A DNA stretch of 64,000 nucleotides from Nereocystis luetkeana (GCA_031213475.1 JARUPZ010000025.1:3360077-3424076), one strand, 5' to 3'. Counted from the stretch's first letter, positions 21,701 through 31,143 are shown. Numbers and translations: made by a program. The notes: generated by a model from the letters alone, not told the origin.

Positions 21701-24087
21701 GTTTAAATTCCCTCAATCGAGGAACCTGGAAGGGCAACCATAGGTGCAACCCTTATCGTAGCTTACCTCTTTTGGAGTGTCGCATCCAAATGTACGGGGA
21801 GTACAACCCGTTGATAATACATCACCGATGCAATCCAGTGCGTTCCCGACACGTCTTCTCACCTGTAGAGAAGCCCTTGCGTTTGTCCCGTCGACCCCGA
21901 CCACAACACACAATCCATCGTCTCTTCGTGCTTTGAACATTCTCTCACGTATCTTGGACCAGACTGGAAGAGCTGGGGGGTTCCCATACGCTCTTCGGGA
22001 TAGCCCGGCTTATCATGTGTCTTGCCGAGGTTCCGTTCTTCTACATCTCGGGCCCGATCCTGAGGCGGATTGGGCCACGAGGCGTAGCCAGCTTTGCTCA
22101 GCTGGGGTTCCTCTGCCGGTTCTTGTACTACTCGGTGAGAGCGTGCGGATGGTCGCCCCGTATACAGAGGCATTGCGTTTCGGGCTGCGTTGTCGCCGTC
22201 CTTCGTGAGGCTTCATTGCCGTGTACGTACGGCGAGGAGGACCAGGCTGGATATTGACTGTTTACTACACGCGTCATGTGGAGTCGTGCTGTGGTAAACG
22301 TTTCGCACGTTTTGAGACAGACGAATGTGGCACCCACCACCGTTGCAGGCGTCGGATATAGGCCAGCCCCCCCGCCCTAGACAGGGCCGTAGATAGACCA
22401 TCCCGCCAAGAACGCTAGTTCATATACCCGTTTGTCACGCGTCTCTCGGTAACCGCGATACTGCATGGTGCTCACGCCATATTGTTTGGTTGCAGCAAGC
22501 GTATCTGGTAGACCCCCCGTAGATAGCGCGGGGGAAATAGCCGTACAAGCTTGGGCTTTGCCTCTTTTTACGTTGCATTTGTCCCGCTACTAGGGCTGCT
22601 AAACTGCGGATTTACCCACTAAATGTTGCTCATGATGTGTATCGCATACATGTAATATTTTGTGAAAATCTGAGCTTGCTGATAGGGTAGCATTGTTTGT
22701 ACGATTCTGAATGACGGGGGCCATTGACCCCAAATCGTCGCAATTCCGCTCCTGTGCTGCAACATTGCTTTTATTCTTAGGCCATGAAATGGTTAATCAG
22801 GAGTAGAACTCGTACGTTCCCCCATAATAATTATGGGGTGTAACTGGGACAGGGAGCTCGTCAGGTGACGAGCCCCCGAAGCCAAATTGGCGCGACTCGA
22901 CCGTAGAAAACCTGACCGGTTTGAGTTGCTCATCGGGGCTGGCAGTTGCAATATTTGTGAAACTCGGTTGCTGGGTAGGGGGTACCGCCCCGTGGCACGA
23001 GGCCTCTAGCATCGCACAGGTGCTGTTCGTACCGTAGCCTGCATCAAAAGCCTGTACCGGGTAATACCCCGTCAAATATGCTCTCCTTCCCTGTTGCGAT
23101 GGGAAACAGCATGCACGTCCCATTGGTTGACTGCTTCGCATACCGGTGCATTCTGTCGGTGTGAGTACAACGTGACGCCGTCGCAAACCAATTGCTTTCC
23201 CCATGGGCTCGTGTTTTTTTTGTTTCCTTCGTCTCAGGTGCTTCGGAACCCGTGGTGGGTGCTCCCGGCGGAGGTGTTGCACGGCCTCACCTTCGCGACC
23301 ATGTGGTCGGCCACCATCGAGTACGCCCACGAAGTTGCACCAGGTAAACGTGAAGTAAGTCGTCTCCACCCGTTGAAAAAGCAGTGGCCGATTCCCGGAC
23401 GGCGCACAAATATCTCGTATAGCCAGATAGATGAGAGGCTGGTGATCGGTGCTGAAACGAAGGAAGGGTGACGGATTGGGCAAAACAATTTCGGACACAC
23501 GGCGCAACGCGAGGCAGGGACAACCAAATATCGACGGAACACTTCTTCTTTTTTGGTTGTGTCTGCGTGAGGAGTCGTCCTGGTGACCCCACCAGGGCCA
23601 CGTGCAACCAAACACCTATTTCGCGCACATAATTGCCTCCTCTGTCTTCCTCTCCGTCATACCTTCGAGCATAACATTGACCAGCCCACCGCGTCGTTGA
23701 CCCCGACCCCCCCAACACCAAACCAACACATTGCCCCGTCCTCTTCCTCCCGACTATGCCTACACAAAAAACTCTCGGACGCGCGGACGAACACACTCCG
23801 GTACAGTGAGTTCGGAAACTACCATGGTTGGAATCGTCTCGGGGCTCCACCAGGGACTCGGTGTTGGTCTCGGAGCGCTGATCGGAGGTTTTCTGTACGC
23901 GGGGCTAGGCCCCGCCCAGTGCTTTGTCGCTTTCGCCGCGTTGCCGTGCGTGAATATCCTTATGTTGGCTCTCCCCGCGGTACTGCGTTGTTTACACATC
24001 GGCGGCGGTAGCCAGCGGAAGGAGGTCATGATTGACGAGGAAGGCCTCGACGGGTGGGGTGTTGCGGAATCGCGCGATGTTGTTCCG
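2223..24087 (+). CDS. MFS transporter gene (MFS_1-like / MFSD6 type), six exons, incomplete at both ends
   Basis: I join exons 2223-2389, 16509-16709, 17774-18175, 21963-22134, 23238-23343 and 23807-24087. Every donor starts GT and every acceptor ends AG, and all five phase junctions agree, giving about 443 codons without a stop. The joins recreate family-like runs: exon 1 into 2 reads [17 protein letters not shown] and exon 3 into 4 reads [14 protein letters not shown]. About eight or nine hydrophobic segments are visible, with a long polar Ala/Ser/Glu-rich loop in exon 3 between the two transporter halves. Known of the family: 12-helix plasma- or organelle-membrane carriers, usually with unknown substrate. 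The first helices must be upstream of 2223, and a terminal exon after 24087 was not found because exon 6 ends in a GTGAGT donor. Substrate cannot be inferred. Confidence 0.82.
3555..3735 (+). repeat. (TACA)n microsatellite, left of the 1.1-kb duplication
   Basis: About 180 bp of TACA repeats with two minor interruptions (CATGCA and TATATA). The long Tyr-Ile-His-Thr frames it creates are artefacts of the repeat. Confidence 0.95.
3736..4826 (+). repeat. 1.09-kb tandem duplication, unit 1
   Basis: Starts AACTACATACTTAGATC and is almost identical to 4827-5957, with a constant offset of about 1091-1101 bp. It ends with a short TACATACATA remnant. No gene is recognised in it. Confidence 0.9.
4827..5957 (+). 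repeat. 1.09-kb tandem duplication, unit 2
   Basis: Second unit, differing from unit 1 by scattered substitutions, small indels and a GC-rich hairpin insertion at 5907-5940. It runs directly into the next TACA microsatellite. Confidence 0.9.
5902..5943 (+). repeat. GC-rich hairpin insertion
   Basis: Unit 1 has GAGCGAAGCG here. Unit 2 has GAGCGA, then a palindrome with arms GCGGGCGGC and GCCGCCCGC, then GAGCGA again. A closely similar hairpin lies inverted at 62290-62331. Confidence 0.7.
5949..6256 (+). repeat. (TACA)n microsatellite interrupted once by CCAGG
   Basis: About 300 bp of TACA repeats. The only major break is TACCAGGTA at 6107-6115. Removing seven bases (CCAGGTA) restores a perfect repeat phase. 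Confidence 0.95.
6393..6639 (+). mobile_element. TTA-type MITE (Harbinger/Tourist-like), copy 1
   Basis: 247 bp with inverted ends GGTTCATTCTTATCGGAGAGC and its near-complement GCTCTCCGATAAGAATGACCC, extended by T/A-rich bases. About 90 per cent similar by eye to copies at 37.5 and 54.3 kb. The flanking TTA duplication is less clean in this copy than in the others. Confidence 0.85.
6640..7723. other. Anonymous intronic DNA
   Basis: No gene, RNA or recognisable element is seen. The stretch contains one TACCTGGTA motif (7577), a CTATTAATAG palindrome (7061) and CGCAGTACTTCG-type near-palindromes around 7260-7450. Confidence 0.4.
7724..8071 (+). mobile_element. tRNA-derived SINE, copy 1
   Basis: The head (7724 to about 7800) has a tRNA-like A box (TGGCTGGTAGGTGG) and B box (GGGTTCAAGTCTCACC), the internal RNA polymerase III promoter. 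A body shared with 42830-43180 follows (TCGATGAAACTCGACGAGCA, GCACGTACCGGGG and ACGGCTTGTCCAGAAG blocks), with an A-rich tail at 8050-8071. It is not a functional tRNA because the acceptor stem does not pair. Confidence 0.82.
8744..10198 (+). pseudogene. LINE endonuclease domain (EEP fold)
   Basis: Open from 8744; recognisable protein begins at 8810 (GTFNVRTL). The frame has no convincing ATG, so the true start is probably lost or upstream. Residues counted from 8810: GTFNVRT 2-8, catalytic Glu in HQETR (39), LLDANAR with Asp155/Asn157, and RLDYI with Asp228. The terminal SDH motif reads SDR (255-257), so the catalytic His appears replaced by Arg (CGC where CAC would be His). The frame ends at TAA 10196-10198 because one base seems missing in the codons before [11 protein letters not shown]; that segment continues in another frame from about 10189. 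Confidence 0.8.
10189..10420 (+). pseudogene. LINE linker and RT finger segment in a third frame
   Basis: This frame encodes [11 protein letters not shown], then [20 protein letters not shown] and [16 protein letters not shown], the classic KxxGxDGxPxE region preceding LINE reverse transcriptases. It joins the endonuclease frame upstream and the RT frame downstream only if a 1-base loss and a 29-bp tandem duplication are undone, so it is a broken piece of one former protein. Confidence 0.75.
10389..10446 (+). repeat. 29-bp tandem duplication that shifts the LINE frame
   Basis: The unit beginning GGTCCTGGCCGACGAGAGAG occurs twice back to back. Since 29 is not a multiple of three, it moves the reverse transcriptase into a new frame. 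Confidence 0.9.
10422..12170 (+). pseudogene. LINE reverse transcriptase
   Basis: The long frame (573 residues from a TTG at 10449) has RT motifs in order: [18 protein letters not shown], motif [11 protein letters not shown] (Asp112), motif [16 protein letters not shown], motif C YADD (245-248), then [13 protein letters not shown] thumb/C-terminal region [21 protein letters not shown] follows. The catalytic Asp residues are intact, so this domain decayed less than the frame around it. A Lys/Arg-rich insert (residues 213-225) lies between motifs B and C. The last 60 residues are low-complexity. TGA is at 12168-12170. Confidence 0.88.
12654..12756 (+). repeat. (CAA)n microsatellite, probable LINE 3' tail
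   Basis: About 33 CAA units with few interruptions directly follow the T-rich 3' region of the LINE. Simple-repeat tails are common in LINEs, but a coincidental microsatellite cannot be excluded. Confidence 0.9.
12757..14160. other. Anonymous intronic DNA
   Basis: No supported gene. The stretch is rich in TACTACTA/AGTAGTA-like short motifs. A small tandem of AACAGCAGCTGACTCCTGG units lies near 13937-13988. Confidence 0.4.
14160..14312 (+). repeat. TAC/CTA-rich trinucleotide microsatellite
   Basis: Imperfect TAC, CAA and CTG trinucleotides over about 150 bp. They open long low-complexity frames (Tyr or Thr runs) that should not be taken as genes. Confidence 0.85.
14385..15340. repeat. Degenerate tandem repeat block, three related units
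   Basis: The block around GATTACCTGCTGCTGA..GTGCRACTGGACAACT recurs about 490 bp apart (14418 and 14918). A following segment, from ..ACCAATACC..TTTTCCCCAGGTAGACGGA to ..GTACTGCTGCTGCT, occurs three times (about 14490-14645, 14970-15140 and 15155-15330). Units are 75-85 per cent alike by eye. A 256-residue minus-strand frame across it has no family resemblance. Confidence 0.65.
15341..16508. other. Anonymous intronic DNA
   Basis: Nothing recognisable up to the exon B acceptor at 16508. Confidence 0.4.
16509..16709 (+). CDS. MFS transporter exon B (YGKLRMWG motif)
   Basis: After acceptor CACAG the reading frame gives [20 protein letters not shown], matching the conserved YGxxRxWGSxGxG signature of the family, followed by a long hydrophobic segment and a charged linker (KAYQEPDEP). 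The donor is GTGGGT at 16710. It enters and leaves in phase 2, compatible with both neighbours. Confidence 0.8.
17774..18175 (+). CDS. MFS transporter exon C (central loop and TM7)
   Basis: It starts after acceptor ACTAG, which completes a Ser codon with exon B. About 110 polar residues follow, including an Ala run and acidic patches, as expected for the central cytoplasmic loop. The exon ends with helix [20 protein letters not shown]. The donor is GTTTGG at 18176, a weaker donor than its neighbours, but the phase-2 end rebuilds [10 protein letters not shown] with exon D. Confidence 0.78.
18337..18590 (-). mobile_element. MITE family M2, divergent copy in intron of the MFS gene
   Basis: Ends GGCGTTTTACGATAGAGGTG and GACATCTATCGTAAAACG are inverted. 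On the minus strand the interior starts TTTTCTGAGGCT, as in other M2 copies. The rest has diverged. Confidence 0.6.
19300..19722 (+). repeat. Dispersed 0.3-kb repeat with a 91-codon open frame, copy 1
   Basis: From about 19391 to 19690 it aligns with 29272-29580 by eye at roughly three quarters identity. Both copies hold an ATG frame in the same register, here 19447-19722 ([20 protein letters not shown]...[12 protein letters not shown]). Both are preceded by a poly-C run (here 18 C at 19320-19337) and end in another. The frame could be a domesticated or transposon-derived peptide or simple chance; no family is recognised. Confidence 0.6.
19723..21962. other. Anonymous DNA within intron 3 of the MFS gene
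   Basis: No supported exon, RNA or complete element. A terminal M2-like fragment (ACCTCCATCGTAGCACGCG) lies near 20158-20176. Short overlapping frames at 20.9-21.9 kb show no domain. Confidence 0.4.
21963..22134 (+). CDS. MFS transporter exon D (TM8-9)
   Basis: The frame reads [19 protein letters not shown], then [20 protein letters not shown] and a further hydrophobic stretch. The LEELGGS turn followed by a Gly-rich helix is typical of the second half of MFSD6-type carriers. The acceptor is GACCAG and the donor is GTGAGA at 22135, phase 0. Confidence 0.82.
23238..23343 (+). CDS. MFS transporter exon E (TM10)
   Basis: A short exon encoding [20 protein letters not shown] and [15 protein letters not shown], which resembles the family motif of a Pro-rich turn, a HGLTFA helix and a tail reaching the membrane face. 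A strong pyrimidine tract and CTCAG acceptor precede it. The donor is GTAAAC and the exon leaves in phase 1. Confidence 0.8.
23807..24087 (+). CDS. MFS transporter exon F (TM11-12 and cytoplasmic tail)
   Basis: After acceptor TACAG the frame gives [20 protein letters not shown] and [20 protein letters not shown], the Gly-rich helix 11 that is the best-conserved part of MFSD6-like proteins. Helix 12 follows, then a polar tail ([14 protein letters not shown]). It ends at a consensus GTGAGT donor in phase 0, so at least one short terminal exon should follow; I could not identify it. Confidence 0.8.
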
Positions 24088-24679
24088 GTGAGTTTCTTTT
24101 TCCTAGACGACACGGTAGATATTCGTGCACACTTTGGTTGATTCGGTCCGTGACAGTAACCGTTTCCATGTCGTGACCAACTGTGGCCGCATGAAACGTC
24201 CATTTGTGGGGTACATGTAGGAGATCTCATGAAAGTCTTGAGTCAGCGAAACGTCAGCTACACGGTCGTGGGGCGACCATACCGTTGGTTGCTTCGTTCT
24301 AGACAAGGGTGTAAAACTTGCACAAAGGGGTGTATTATAGTACCAGTGGGATTGCCCAGAAAACAGTCGTTTTTATATGCATGGGGGAAACGGTGCGGTG
24401 TGTTGCCTGCGACGAGCTCGATCTCGGCGGCATCCAATCCCTGCTACTGTATCGAGTGGGTTCAAGTAGCAGGCCCCGTGGCGTGAAAATCCACGATAGG
24501 GCTGGCGCGTTGTGCTCCGAACGCTGCCCGCGAAGAGGAGCTCAACACATCAATCAAACCCTGACGTTGAAGAAGCGTGCTCGCGTAAGCCCAGGCCATA
24601 CTTTTATATGCGCTAGTCATACGTGAAAACAACATACTACAAGTATAATCGTATTAGAATCTTGCCACACGGTTTACTA

Positions 24680-24782
24680 TTACGGAAGACCATAGTATAT
24701 AGGACCTACGGTACACACAAAAAACTATACATACATATGTTTACCAACATTATTTGGTCCTATTTACAACGGTCCCCCATAA
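24680..24782 (+). mobile_element. Short TA-flanked MITE, copy 1
   Basis: Inverted ends TTACGGAAGACCATAG and ACGGTCCCCCATAA (imperfect) lie just inside TA dinucleotides. GGACC and GGTCC inner blocks also mirror each other. Related to 55710-55818. Confidence 0.65.
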
Positions 24783-24886
24783 TAGCAGTTTCTCGCTTGA
24801 GGACCTCAACCTGTCAGAACATTTTGCCTCGGAAATCGAAAAAGGTACAGACCCCTACCTACGGTGGGAGGAGTCCGGCCAACTGA

Positions 24887-25129
24887 AGCGCTCTACGATA
24901 GAGGTTCCCCCAAAATTGTTTGACGCTCCTCGCCTTAGGAGCTCGGCGTCTCACTCCATAACTGACTTCAGCAAGAATCAAATTACATTCCCACTAATAC
25001 TCCCACGGCCCAAGCATACGAAAACGCCATTTTTCGAAACACGATTGACATTCCGGCGATTTGGGATTCAGGAACCCCGTCATCCAAAAAAACAATTAGC
25101 AGAGCGCCACCTCTATCCTAGAAGACGTC
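24887..25129 (+). mobile_element. MITE family M2, copy c
   Basis: Begins GCGCTCTACGATAGAGGTTC and ends CCACCTCTATCCTAGAAGACG, with the M2 interior blocks in order (CCTCGCCTTAGGAGCTC, ACTGACTTCAGCAAGAATCA, TTCGAAACACGATTGACATT). Confidence 0.75.
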
Positions 25130-25328
25130 AAATGAGTAACTCCGGGTCTTGGAGGTGCGACGCGCGCAATCAAACGGAGTAGCATTTCTTGGTTGGAAAC
25201 GTTCTGACTTAGGACAGGGTTATCCTTTAAGGGAATATAGGAAGTACTGTAATAAATACCTGGTATCCAATATGGTCAGGGCAACATTTATGTATACGAA
25301 TAATTGCTCGCTTGCTTAAGGACGACTT

Positions 25329-25570
25329 CCGGTACGGTAGAGGTTCGTGTTGAACCTATTTTCAGCGTGAGGCTACTAACGTTGGGAACTCCTTATCTCT
25401 CCCAGATAATGTAACTTGACAAAAATAAACGCATGCCCTTACCGAAAATTGTTTTGCCAGCTAAAAGACGATGAAGACGGGGAAAATTGGTGTTTTTTCT
25501 TCTTGTCGAGGAACCCCGTCAGTCAGAAACAAAAACGGCAAAAAACTATACCCTTATCGTAGCTTGCATC
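25329..25570 (+). mobile_element. MITE family M2, strongly decayed copy
   Basis: Shows TACGGTAGAGGTTCG at the left, the AGGAACCCCGTCAGTCAGAAA block near 25509 and CCCTTATCGTAGCTTGC at the right, but little interior identity. Confidence 0.45.
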
Positions 25571-26587
25571 GGCCCCGAAATTGCAACCCCTTATCCAACG
25601 TGGGATGAGTGTGGTAAACGTTCCACTCTGAACCTCCGATGTAGGACGCAGGCGAATGATAGGAGTGACATTTCCTGGAAAAGAAACGTTCTGACTGGCG
25701 GGGTTCATTAAGGCAAAGAGAATCTAGTACTCAATATGGTTGGGGCTATCATTATGTTCACTGCCCAATAAGGCATGCCTCCTGTATTGGTTTTACACTG
25801 AAATTTAGACAGGCCACCTACGATAGGCCGACGAAGTAAAGCGTCTTTTTGTTCCCCAAAAACGTTTTTTTGAGGCGGACATATAGAGCTCTTCAAGCGA
25901 GGGTCCTCAGAAAAAAGTCGCGAGTTTTTTACGGGACGCCGGACGAGCATGTTTCTTGATTATAACTGTAAGCTTTGCCAGATCTCCTCGTCTGGTCCGC
26001 CGCTCTGGAGAACATTACGTAGTTTCTAGGGAAGGTATTATTTAATAGGGCCCTGCTATGATTGTACACTAGACACATATAATTTAGGCTGCATGCTCAC
26101 TGTCGAGCCCGATATGCACCCACTCACTTCCACGTTTCCATTCATTTTACGTATGTACAATCTTGATAATAAGGGCGGGTGCTGCCGTTTGCATGTGTAA
26201 TGTTTCCATCTCATAGGGTTTCATGCGGTCGTTCTTCCATCGCGCGTGAAACACTGTCATTAACAACACCTTCCTCGTGCCATGCCCGTCCCTGTGTAGG
26301 ACCAAAAGCACCCCAGTCGCAACGAGAGACAAGGCGAGAACAACGACGAAGGACCCAAGAACGACCGCAACGTGGCAAGCTCTGGGAATGGACTGGCACA
26401 GTTAACCGCATCCGACCCGTCGGCCGCTTGGGTTGGCACGGAGTAGAAGCGTCGTGTAGGCGATGGCGGATCGAAAAACGAACTCTACTCGTTCCTTGAT
26501 GCTGGCGACATTCTAGACTGAACGGACTGAACGGTTTTGGGTTCCTCCACTCTGTATACATCTAGGCAGACCCCCTCCCCGGGGATA
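25571..26587. other. Anonymous intergenic DNA
   Basis: No recognised gene. If the MFS gene has a terminal exon it may lie in the 24.1-26.6 kb stretch, but no short exon could be chosen. Confidence 0.35.
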
Positions 26588-26930
26588 GCCGGTCGCCCCG
26601 GTGGTTCAAGTGGTTAACCTCGAATTCTACTTGTTTGAGTCCTGGGTTCGAGCCCCAGGTGGGTCGGGCTTTGACTTTATTTGCAAAAATAAAAATAAAG
26701 GATTCAATTGTTGAGAGCGCCTTGCAGCGTGGGTAGGCACAATTCGATGCGAGTCGACGAGGGAAGAAAATGCTGGAATCTTCTCGCGATAAAAATGAAG
26801 GCTCGTACCGTAGCGGGAAGGGGGGAGAAGAGCCTGCTATGTTACCCCGGATCTGAGTTACGAGTTGGAAGGAGAGAGAGAAGAAGATGTGCGAAGATAA
26901 TTAATGGGATGCAAAAAAAAAATAAAAAAT
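26588..26930 (+). mobile_element. tRNA-derived SINE, divergent copy 3
   Basis: The head has a strong tRNA T-arm (CCTGG, loop GTTCGAGC, CCAGG) and an A-box-like GGTGGTTCAAGTGG. The acceptor stem does not pair, so it is not a working tRNA. The body shares order and pieces with copies 1 and 2 (TTCGATG..TCGACGAG, AATGCTG, GGCTCGTACCG). It ends in an A-rich tail at 26912-26928. Confidence 0.7.
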
Positions 26931-29257
26931 GTGATGTCGTGTCCGCAACAGAATTTGTCGTCCTTCCGGGTTGTCAGGACGTACGTGTGTATAGGCTTGA
27001 TAGGGCGTTGATGGGTCATTTCATGCTTTCAACCGTTAATACTCTGGTTTTTGGGTTAGCTGGATTCCACCCCGACTATCGCTAGGACTTGACCCTTGTA
27101 CTTGTTCATTTGCTTTTTTCTGCGTTCCTTTTTTTTGTCTTTGGACACCCTCCCTTGCCTCACTTTTGAGCAATGAAAGATCGTTTTCGAGTTATGTTCG
27201 CGGCCCCTGCTAAAGCCCTCGGACAGTCCATTTTGAGCTCCTTCACCTCATCATAGCTCTACTCGATCTCAAAATATATGGACCCGCGCGGGTGTGGATA
27301 TCGTGCCCCCAACCGTGTTTCGAGTCCGTCTGTTCTCCCGTAGACTCGAGGAAACATTCAACAGGGGTTTGTTGGTTGGTGGTGTTTTGAACGATGCTGT
27401 TATTTTCACGTATGATAAACGTTAGACGGAGGGTACATTTCCCTCGAGTGGGTACGTTTGTAGCTACGTACGGCCGAGTGAGCACACTACAGGGGTATAC
27501 CACGTTTGCGGCCAATACGTTCGGGCCGGATTGAGTTCTTCAGAAACGTAACCACCGGGCAAAGTATAAATGCTTTTACAAGAACTAATAGCTGTGTTCG
27601 TCTTCCGGCTTCTGATAGCGCAGATAAGAGTGTTGGTCCATTTGAGCGAACAAACTTTCTTCGGCGTCGTGTTTTTGGTGAGATATTTAGCTCCCCGTGT
27701 GTGGAAGAGCTCAGACAATTCAGCTTCATCCCTACCGTGGCGTGTCTTAGCCAGGGGGGGGGGGGGGGCGTGCTGTCCACGACACACTTTCTCGCTCACC
27801 TGTGTTTCCACGGACTGGAAACGTTGAACGATTTTTTGTGGTGGATGGCACAAAATTCCATATTTGTTTGCATTTCGACATCTGCTTGGATTTTCTGTCA
27901 GTCCGATAATTTCATTTGAATCAACGACGATTAAGCTCCATGCACTTTGCGTGGCCACTATAGACCCCTAGCGTATACCTTCGCGTCCCTGTCTCGTTGC
28001 ATTGCTATGGGCGCAATATTCTCCTCTACCGGAGGTAGTCGCACATTATCTTGTTCCTCTATTGTGCGCGCGGTCGAACATCCTGGCATATAAGGTCTCC
28101 TGTTCACACTGCTCGCTTTCAATACGACATCATGCATATTGAGTATAACAGGTTAGGCACTGATATGGTCATGGGCATGATTTATATTCCGGGTGCACTT
28201 AATATATTACTTCTTCCCACGAAGGAAGGTCACGGTTTGCTACTGGTGCTCTCCGAAGATAGCATAGACCTACGTAGGACGATATATCCTCTTCGGCAGA
28301 GTAGCGAGTCGAGGTGTTCGAGTCGTTCTGGTCGACGAGTTTATTACAATCAAAGAAGTTTCCGAGCACCCGTTTGATGAGTTTGCATCGACAGTGAACG
28401 GGCAGCGAATGTGATTAAGTATTTCTTTGGGCCGACCGAACAGATGGGGAAAAAATAGGATATTGTTACTTGAGCTCACGATCTTGATAAGCTCAGGCAG
28501 AAATAATCAGACGTCATGCTTGTCTTCGACGTATATATGCGTAAGGTGATCCTGTTCAGATACGCCCATGGCCACTACCATAGGTGAAAAATTGACGGGC
28601 AGGGCCTGTGGGGGAATTTCGTGCAGGAAAATTAACGTTGGGGGGGCCAAAGGGTGTACTTTGCTTCTTCGCGTTCATGAGATGTTCACGTTTTACGTTT
28701 CCTCCTTTCTCCCTCATAGCAAAAACTCTATAATACCTTTACCGCTTTCGTTATGCCGCACTGTTTGAACGCGAAGTGTGAAGGTATCGAAAAAAGGGTC
28801 TTAAGCCAAGACAACATGCGATTATTCCTGCAATACCGTACTGATAACATATTATCTCGAAAGCCTTGTCAAGAGATTGAACAGCAGAGCAAAAGACAGA
28901 ATTACGGCAGAGCGACATTTGCAGTTCCATCCCTGTGCCGTGACAGTGTTCTACGTTATGCCAATCAAACGTGCTGTGGAGTGTCATAGAGAGTTGTTGC
29001 AGCGTCAATTTCCCCCCGACAGGGCCATTGAACCCCCCCCCCCCCTCCCCTCGTTTTTATATACGTTGGGTTGGCGTCGGTTGGCAACCACACTGTAAAA
29101 CACCGCTCACTACGTGAGCTAGACAACCAGGGTACCTTTTGTTATTGTTTTTCGGCGGTTGCCCACAGCTGGTTGTCGAGTTAGACCATTTGTGCGGGGA
29201 AAATAAATTTTACTCCGCGCCAGTGGGAGGGATCGTATCACGTCGTGTTCAAGGTAA
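26931..29257. other. Anonymous intergenic DNA
   Basis: No supported gene. Contains a 13-G run near 27757 and a 14-C run near 29031. Confidence 0.4.
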
Positions 29258-29605
29258 GGCACCCAAGAGGCGGTTACATAGTACTCCCATTGCTGTCTCT
29301 GGAATTACCTACACACGAAAAATTATGAACGCATGAAGCTGTCATCCATCTGCATGTCCGCCTCACAAGCGGTTCTTAGTAGGATGCAGCTCACCCTTTA
29401 TGCGACTCGCCGGGCACCTGACGGCGCTTCGCGCTTGGTGCAAGCAATGTCTGCCTGGTCGGTCACAACCCGACATGCTCCGCCCCGGCATTGTAGAAAT
29501 GCGAGAGGGTCTATGGTTATACGACTACGGCCATGCATGAGATCGAGTGCATCTTTCCTATCGAGTACACCCCCCCCCCCATCAAAAGGTCATTATATCC
29601 CATAG
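29258..29605 (+). repeat. Dispersed 0.3-kb repeat with a 90-codon open frame, copy 2
   Basis: Counterpart of 19300-19722. The ATG frame 29333-29605 reads MKLSSICMSASQAVLSRMQL...SRLVQAMSAWSV, about 60 per cent identical over the first 50 residues. It ends in a C run at 29568-29580. Confidence 0.6.
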
Positions 29606-29859
29606 AAACCCGAATGTGCGGAAGTTCACGAAAGAACAACAAGCTGTTATTATCCCATGGCAGCTCCGTATCGGGGGCATGGGGTGTTGAAGTATATTGC
29701 TATCGTCGCCAATGTCACGGCCATGAACACGTCTGTACCTGGAGGCCAAAGGCATTGGCATACAAATGCCACGACGGTGCAACGAAAGCCCTTACGTGCC
29801 GAACGTCATACTCTGTCCCTTGGCAGTGCCGTGGGGTCTGACAGCACAGCTACGTGGGA

Positions 29860-30096
29860 CGCGTTCGACGATAGAGGTAGCACCTTTCCACTATTTTGTT
29901 TCCGATTGACGGTGTTCCTTGACCCAAAAACGTTGGACCGACAATCCTGTTTCGAACAATGACGTAATGGTTTGCTTGGGCCATGGGATCGTTCGTCAAC
30001 ACGCAGCGTTTCGCTGGAGCCAATTTTGAGGTGAGGTATGGACCTCCACAAGCGAGGAGCGTCAGAAAAACTAAGGTAAACCTCTACCGTAGAACG
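29860..30096 (-). mobile_element. MITE family M2, inverted copy
   Basis: Ends GCGTTCGACGATAGAGGTAG and AACCTCTACCGTAGAACGC are inverted. Read on the minus strand, the interior has the M2 order (CTGACGCTCCTCGCTTG, CATACCTCACC, TTCGAAACAGGATTG, TTTTTGGGTCAAGGA). Confidence 0.7.
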
Positions 30097-31143
30097 CCTC
30101 GTGGCTGTGTAGTCAACGTTTACGGTAAGGCCACGACAGACGACATTTCACATGAAAACCCATGGTAGCGCCGTGACAGAACCTCGCAAGTGACGGGCGA
30201 ACCTACGGGAATACCAAACATCACTCTGTCGTGAGACAATCACTTTCTGCGCATCGACGCAAATGCCATCGCTTTAAATCGATGACGGGCATCGTCAGGG
30301 GGGGGGAGTGGGTCTGGCGCTGTACATCGAGGAAGGATACATCAAAGGCCGCTACTCGTAAATGAACCACAAAGGTGGTTCACCGATAAAAGTACGGTAC
30401 TTCCGGGTCTGTTGCAAGCAACTCCCAACCTTCCGGAGGCCATCCCCAATGGAAAAATCGGCGCTCAACCAATTAATGTGTAATTTCCCGCTGTGCCGGA
30501 TATGTGAAACACACGCGAGAAACGGAGGTGAGGGGGGGGGTTATAATGAACAGCCAGTACCTTGGATGAAAATATCTGGCAACGTTGACTTGGCACAGGT
30601 CTAACGACGTAATATATCGATCACTAGAAAGGACTATTAATATTTAGCTTCAAACTTTTAAGGCATACGGACAGACAAACGGGCAGACATCCAGACGGAC
30701 TAACAGACAGACAGACAGACAGATCTGACATAATGAAAATAGAGGCTCAGTTTTACAGAGAATAGTACGTAGCAGGTGTTTGATGTCGGCGGACATCTTC
30801 TATCGTGTTGAAAATGATTCGCAACAATCAGAAGGGCCCCGCAAGATCAACCACGCGTCTCGAAGCCATGTTATACAGCGATATTTGACGACGGCATGTA
30901 ATTCAGCGACATTTCACGACGGCAACAACGGCTTTCAAAACCCGAAGACGGATAATGTGCATGGCGTGTGGTATGCGCGATGCAGAAACCCACGGACGCT
31001 CAAGCACTGCAAGATTCAGGAACCCAGGGACGCTCAAGCACTGCAAGATTGCGCTGCAATACAACTCAATTTGCCACTCTCAACCGACAGGTGGTCGATT
31101 TAACGGCAGCGTTCTCTAAAACACAACGCCACACACCTCTAGA
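30097..31143. other. Intergenic DNA downstream of the EsV-1-7 gene
   Basis: No gene seen. It includes an (ACAG)n stretch near 30702-30722 and a direct duplication around 31000-31045 (GGACGCTCAAGCACTGCAAGAT twice). Being just past the stop of the minus-strand gene, it must hold its 3' end, but no signal could be fixed. Confidence 0.4.

Noticed and set aside
18733..26561. Terminal exon of the MFS gene
   Set aside because: Several AG-bounded short frames after 24087 are possible, none distinguished by sequence alone.
26588..26665. Functional tRNA gene with a perfect T-arm
   Set aside because: The acceptor stem does not pair and position 33 of the anticodon loop would be C instead of T; SINE head is more likely.
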